In this document: positions 60,483 through 64,000 of the stretch, in pieces
Layout of the letters: the number at the start of each line of letters is the position of its first letter
Position numbering within the stretch: the first letter of the stretch is position 1
NCBI RefSeq assembly: GCF_002101785.1
Contig: NZ_LQPJ01000107.1
Span: 1-64,000, forward strand
Length of the DNA: 64,000 nt
Direction: 5' to 3'
From: Mycobacterium palustre
Lineage (GTDB): Bacteria > Actinomycetota > Actinomycetes > Mycobacteriales > Mycobacteriaceae
The notes under the pieces: model-generated
Seen by the model: only the letters and a program-made list of their open reading frames with translations
Databases searched by the model: none
What the model was told of the DNA's origin: nothing
Program-made: the position numbers and the translations under genes

Positions 60483-61910
60483 GTGGCCCGCAGGCTGCGC
60501 GTTGCTCAGCCGGCCTGGGCGGCGATGGGTTTCCAGGCCCGCCGCGTTTGGCTGGAGCGCTTCCGGGATTGGATTCTGGACAACGAGGATCGCCTACTGC
60601 GGCTGGTGCAGGACGAGACGGGCAAGACCTGGGGGGACCTACCGATCGGTGAAATTGTCGCGTCGGTCGACGTGCTGAACTATTGGGCCCGCAACGCCGA
60701 GAAATTCCTGGCGCCGGAGAAAGCCCGCCCGCACAACGTGATGATGGCGACCAAGCGGATGCGGGTCACCTATCAGCCCCACCAACTCGTCGGCTCGATC
60801 ACCCCGTGGAACGCCCAGCTCGCTATGCAGATGCTCGACATTCCGGCCGCGCTGATGGCCGGCTGCGCCGTGCTCACCAAGGCCTCTGAGGTGACACCAC
60901 TGGCCTGGGCCGCGGCGGTCGACGGTTGGAAGGAGATCGGCGCCCCGGATGTGCTCGACGCGGTGACCGGGCGCGGCGAGGCGGGCGCGGCCGTCGTCGA
61001 TGCCGTCGACATGATCCAGTTCACGGGCAGCGTGGGGACCGGCCGGCGCATCGGCGTGCGCGCAGCCGAACGGATGATCCCCTGCTGCCTGGAACTGGGC
61101 GGAAAGGACGCGATGATCGTCCTGGCCGATGCGGACATCGATCGCGCGGCCAAGGCCGCGGTGTGGGGCGGCTTCTACAACGCCGGCCAGATCTGTGTCT
61201 CCATCGAGCGCGTTTACGTCGAAGCCCCGGTGTACGACGAATTTGTCGCCAAAGTCGTCGAGTTGACCCGCAAGCTCCGCGTCGGCACCGATGCCCCCAA
61301 CAGCTACGACGCCGACATCGGAGCCGTCGCCACGCCCGACCAGCTGTCGATCATCGAGCGTCACGTCGCCGATGCCGTCGCCGGCGGCGCGACCGTCGCC
61401 ACTGGCGGCCGCAGGGTTCCCGGGCCGGGACTCTTTCACCAACCCACCGTGCTGCTCGGCGTCGACGAGTCGATGGCCTGCATGAGGGAGGAGACGTTCG
61501 GGCCGACGCTGCCGATCGTCAAGGTCGCCGATGCCGACGAAGCTGTGCGGCGCGCGAATGACTCGGAGTTCGGACTCGCCGCCAGCGTGTTCACCCGCGA
61601 CCATGCCAAAGGCCGGGCAATTGCGGAACGGGTCGACTCCGGTTCGGTCAACGTCAACAACGTGATGACCAATGTGTTCCAGTTGCCGGTGCCGTTCGGC
61701 GGTCGCCGCAGTTCCGGTTTGGGTGCCCGCCACGGCGGCGCTGAGGGCATCCGCAAATATTGTTGGCAGAAGTCGATCATCGAGGAGCGCTTCAACCTGC
61801 CCTCTGAGATCTATTGGTACCCAACCAAAGCGCGCAACATCCGCTTGATGACCCGCGCGGCGCGGTTGCTGTCGGCCGGCGACTGGAAGCGCCGCCTGCA
61901 CCGGCGCTGA
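60483..61910 (+). CDS. Aldehyde dehydrogenase, N-terminally truncated
   Basis: A 475-residue frame with an aldehyde dehydrogenase core: GSITPWNAQLAMQMLDIPAALMAGCAVLTKASE, FTGSVGTGRRIG, catalytic Glu in ELGGKDAMIVLADADI and catalytic Cys in FYNAGQICVSIERVYVE. Relative to gabD2-like mycobacterial enzymes (about 518 residues) the first roughly 50-60 residues are missing: homology starts abruptly at RVAQPAWAAMGF. The only starts, GTG 60483 and later ones, have no ribosome site. It may be inactive because the lost segment contributes to the NAD-binding fold. It forms a decayed catabolic group with the TetR and Rieske pseudogenes downstream. Confidence 0.75.
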   Translation: MARRLRVAQPAWAAMGFQARRVWLERFRDWILDNEDRLLRLVQDETGKTWGDLPIGEIVASVDVLNYWARNAEKFLAPEKARPHNVMMATKRMRVTYQPHQLVGSITPWNAQLAMQMLDIPAALMAGCAVLTKASEVTPLAWAAAVDGWKEIGAPDVLDAVTGRGEAGAAVVDAVDMIQFTGSVGTGRRIGVRAAERMIPCCLELGGKDAMIVLADADIDRAAKAAVWGGFYNAGQICVSIERVYVEAPVYDEFVAKVVELTRKLRVGTDAPNSYDADIGAVATPDQLSIIERHVADAVAGGATVATGGRRVPGPGLFHQPTVLLGVDESMACMREETFGPTLPIVKVADADEAVRRANDSEFGLAASVFTRDHAKGRAIAERVDSGSVNVNNVMTNVFQLPVPFGGRRSSGLGARHGGAEGIRKYCWQKSIIEERFNLPSEIYWYPTKARNIRLMTRAARLLSAGDWKRRLHRR

Positions 61911-62018
61911 TCAGCGATTCGTGGGCGCATCCGAGCCCGAATGCGGCACCATCTGTAGCCATGTGGCACAGCAGATCACCGGGTCGGCCGGACACGGCGC
62001 CGCTCGACGGAGTTACGG

Positions 62019-62560
62019 GTGATGGTGGTCGAGGCCGCCGAAAACGCGTTCAGCCAGCTCGGATACAAGGGCGGCATGATGGCCGGCATCGCCGAACGAG
62101 CCGGGGTCACCGGGTCGGAGGTGACCCGGCACTTCGCGACGAAGGCTGAACTGTTCGCCAAGGTGATGACCAAACCGCTGCTGCAGTTCATCGACGAGTG
62201 GACGCGCCGCTTGACCAGCCGGCTCGACGGCGAGCCCACCGAGCCCGAACTGGTCTATGAGAGTTCATCTCCGATCTCTACCGCAACAGCCGCGCCCACG
62301 TAGGTGCGCTGCGGCTGCTGATGTTCTCCGACGAGCACCTCGATCCCCTAGTGCGGCAACTGGTTTGGGCAACCCTGAACGAGGGCCTAGACGCTGTGCT
62401 GGAGATCGCGAACCGTGAGATCGGCTCACATGGCTACCCGACCCGTCATGTCGACGTGACCGTCCGGGCGCTCATCAGCATGGTGCTGGGCTACGTGACC
62501 TTGGACCCGGCCCTGTTGCAGACCGCGACGACGGACGACGACGAGGTCGCAGTACCCGAC
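62019..62560 (+). pseudogene. TetR regulator with a 2-bp insertion frameshift
   Basis: The start MMVVEAAENAFSQLGYKGGMMAGIAERAGVTGSEVTRHFATKAELFAKVM is a TetR helix-turn-helix. At 62259-62263 an AG duplication (GAGAG) shifts frame: FISDLYRNSRAHVGALRLLMFSDEHL and following in another frame continue the protein to about 62,560, where it runs into the Rieske gene. Upstream in-frame codons read VGRTRRRSTELR without a start, so the N-terminus may be lost as well. The regulator is not functional as sequenced unless the shift is an error. Confidence 0.7.
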
Positions 62561-63741
62561 GTCGTATTGGCAGATCGCCTTCTCCGGCGACGTGGCCAGG
62601 GGGTCCGTGATTCCACTGCGGGTTCTCGAGCACGACGTCGTCCTGTGGCGCGACTCGGGCGGGACACTGCATTGCGCGGCCGCTCACTGCCTCCATCTCG
62701 GCGCCAACCTCGGGTTCGGTGGCGAAGTGGTCGGTGACACCCTGCGCTGCCCGTTTCACGCCTGGCGCTACAACGGTGACGGGAAGGTCGTGCACGTGCC
62801 GGGCCTCACCGAGGCGCCGAAGACCAAGGCGTGTCTGCCGACGTATCGGGTGATCGAGCGCTACGGGACCGTCTTCTTGTGGAATGGCCCTGAGCCGGCC
62901 GACCACGAGCTGCCCGACTTTCTGGCCGACGAGGGCATCGACGAGGAGTCAATCGTCTTCGAGCATGTCCGGTACAAGCTGCCCTTCCCGGCCAAGTGGT
63001 TCGTCGAGAATCTGCCCGACTCAGCCCATTTCGCGGGGCTCCATCGGTTGGGGTCCTGGGGCGACACCGAGGTTCTTTCCAAGTCGGACACCCGAATCGA
63101 GTACATCTGTCACTTCTACGGCCGGGCGCCCTATGTCGGATGGCAGGACCTCAAGCGCAGCTACCAGCGCGGCGAAATGTGGGGGTGTCCGATGCCGCCG
63201 GCGGCGACTTCCATGCCACGACCTACGGCGGTGGTCTGCACCTGATCGATCTGACCACGTCGCCGCCGGAGCTGGCGGAAAGCCGCGCCAAAGTGACTGC
63301 GCGTCTGCCGCGGGCCATGATCACGCTCACCGAGAAGATCAACGATCTCAGCGACAGCGCGCGGCTGATTCTCAGCTTCACGCCGGTCGACGCCGACAGT
63401 CACATCGTCTACCTGACGATGATCGTGCCGAAGTCAAGAACCCGGCGTTGCGCCTGATCGGTCGCCCGATCGTGCGGTCGTTGTTGGTGCGGCGCAACTG
63501 GTTTGCCATCATGCAGGACACCGCGTTGATGATCCATCGGCAGGAGCCCGAGCACCCGGCATACAACCGGTTCGATCGCGGCCTGGTGAAGTTCCGCCGC
63601 TTCTGGGACAGCCGACTCCTGGACCGCAGCCTGTGGGCCGGGGACAACGTGCACAGCGCCGGCGCCCGCGCGGGCTGCGCCTGGCCGGACGACCCAACCA
63701 GGACGGCGAACGGTAACGGAGCGGCAGGGGGCGCGCCGTGA
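62538..63741 (+). pseudogene. Rieske non-heme iron oxygenase alpha subunit with two frameshifts
   Basis: The first frame (from about 62,538) shows YPTSYWQIAFSGDVARGSV, the Rieske site HCLHLG ... CPFHAW (C-x-H and C-x-x-H), and the mononuclear iron motif ENLPDSAHFAGLHRLG (D-x2-H-x4-H). The frame breaks at the G-run 63181-63185 (one G missing), after which DAAGGDFHATTYGGGLHLIDL continues elsewhere, and breaks again at about 63,425, after which EVKNPALRLIGRPIV, RRNWFAIMQDTALMIHRQEP and KFRRFWDSRL complete the C-terminus to 63741. It resembles 3-ketosteroid 9-alpha-hydroxylase-like (KshA-like) mycobacterial oxygenases. Not functional as sequenced. Confidence 0.8.
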
Positions 63742-63920
63742 ACCGCGTCCGCGTCGGTAAGGTCGTCATCCCGCTGGCGGCGAGCGTCACGGGCTGGCAG
63801 GTTTACCGCCGGCACCGGCGCCGCCAGCTGGTACTGATGCCCAAGGGAATCAACGCGGCACACGGAATCACGATGCGCAGCACCATCAAGGCGGCCCGGC
63901 CGACCTCGGTAGGCCGCTGA
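63738..63920 (+). CDS. Hypothetical small protein, 60 residues
   Basis: A short frame with GTG 63738 overlapping the TGA at 63739-63741 of the Rieske remnant, which suggests former translational coupling. The protein is basic with one weakly hydrophobic segment (KVVIPLAASVTGWQVYRRHRRR) and no family resemblance. The C-terminus reads NAAHGITMRSTIKAARP. The hydrophobic part may be a membrane anchor. It may be the remains of a longer gene. Confidence 0.35.
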   Translation: MNRVRVGKVVIPLAASVTGWQVYRRHRRRQLVLMPKGINAAHGITMRSTIKAARPTSVGR

Positions 63921-64000
63921 GCGGCAACCACTTTGGGCGCAGGCCAAACCGACCCCGACCGATATCTGAACGGAACAACCGACAATGACTGCTGCCACAC

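Noticed and set aside
63985..64000. Possible start of a further gene (MTAAT) at the window edge
   Set aside because: Only five codons are visible; no support beyond an ATG.
1..64000. CRISPR arrays, tRNA/rRNA genes, insertion sequences, prophage integration sites
   Set aside because: No repeated spacer structure, cloverleaf-like cluster, transposase or integrase was recognised by reading both strands; short RNAs could be missed without a covariance search.

Overview
The window is high-GC DNA from a mycobacterium, most likely a slow grower. It carries an lpqH-tcrY-tcrX block, a whiB6/espM pair, an mmpS/mmpL pair, a PknH-type sensor protein, several acyl-CoA dehydrogenases and F420/LLM-type oxidoreductases, many TetR regulators, and frequent GTG starts. 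No ESX-1 secretion genes lie beside whiB6/espM, which would fit a species of the M. avium complex type; that assignment is inference. I see no tRNA, rRNA, CRISPR array, intact insertion sequence or prophage.

Layout. (1) 1-9.4 kb: a LapA-domain membrane protein, an ACAD10-type phosphotransferase, a histidine phosphatase, then a forward lipid-catabolism block (methyltransferase, phosphotransferase, SDR, acyl-CoA dehydrogenase, TetR, quinone reductase), then a convergent alkyl-sulfatase. (2) 9.5-17 kb: lpqH, the TcrXY two-component system, small membrane proteins, a YjbR-type protein, a GH25-like phage-lysin relative, a mycobacterial SAM methyltransferase, a third phosphotransferase and a Pro/Thr-rich membrane protein. 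(3) 17-23.7 kb: divergent whiB6 and espM, a PknH-type sensor protein, a Ser/Thr kinase, and a tandem pseudokinase that has lost three catalytic residues and is frameshifted. Two matching 19-bp dyads flank espM. (4) 23.8-32.5 kb: a sulfur-ester locus with a formylglycine-generating enzyme, a GntR regulator, a cytosolic sulfatase carrying the C-x-P-x-R signature, a decayed gyrB relic, two DUF202 proteins, an ABC importer of the sulfonate/taurine type and a SulP remnant. A 12-mer repeated three times links its two promoter regions. (5) 32.8-42 kb: TetR, thiolase, acyl-CoA dehydrogenase, an AveC-family membrane protein, a FadD remnant, TetR, mmpL and mmpS.

(6) 42.5-59.9 kb is the most novel region. 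It holds a carotenoid-cleavage oxygenase, two FAD-dependent desaturase/amine-oxidase-like paralogues, a dikinase with rifampin-phosphotransferase architecture, a CrtC/AttH-like protein, an AveC-family membrane protein, another polytopic membrane protein and three related TetR regulators. It runs into a reverse operon of acyl-CoA ligase, acyl-CoA dehydrogenase and two LLM flavin oxidoreductases, preceded by a perfect 14-bp palindrome. The set looks like a pathway that desaturates, cleaves, hydrates and possibly phosphorylates a polyene or terpenoid, then degrades the product by beta-oxidation-type steps. I know of no characterised pathway with this gene set. (7) 60-63.9 kb: an N-terminally truncated aldehyde dehydrogenase, a frameshifted TetR and a multiply frameshifted Rieske oxygenase, i.e. 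a decaying catabolic locus.

Genes are tightly packed. Several convergent pairs overlap or abut (9,986-9,989; 43,976-43,997; 51,926/51,928; 54,879-54,882), and several operons use ATGA-type overlaps.
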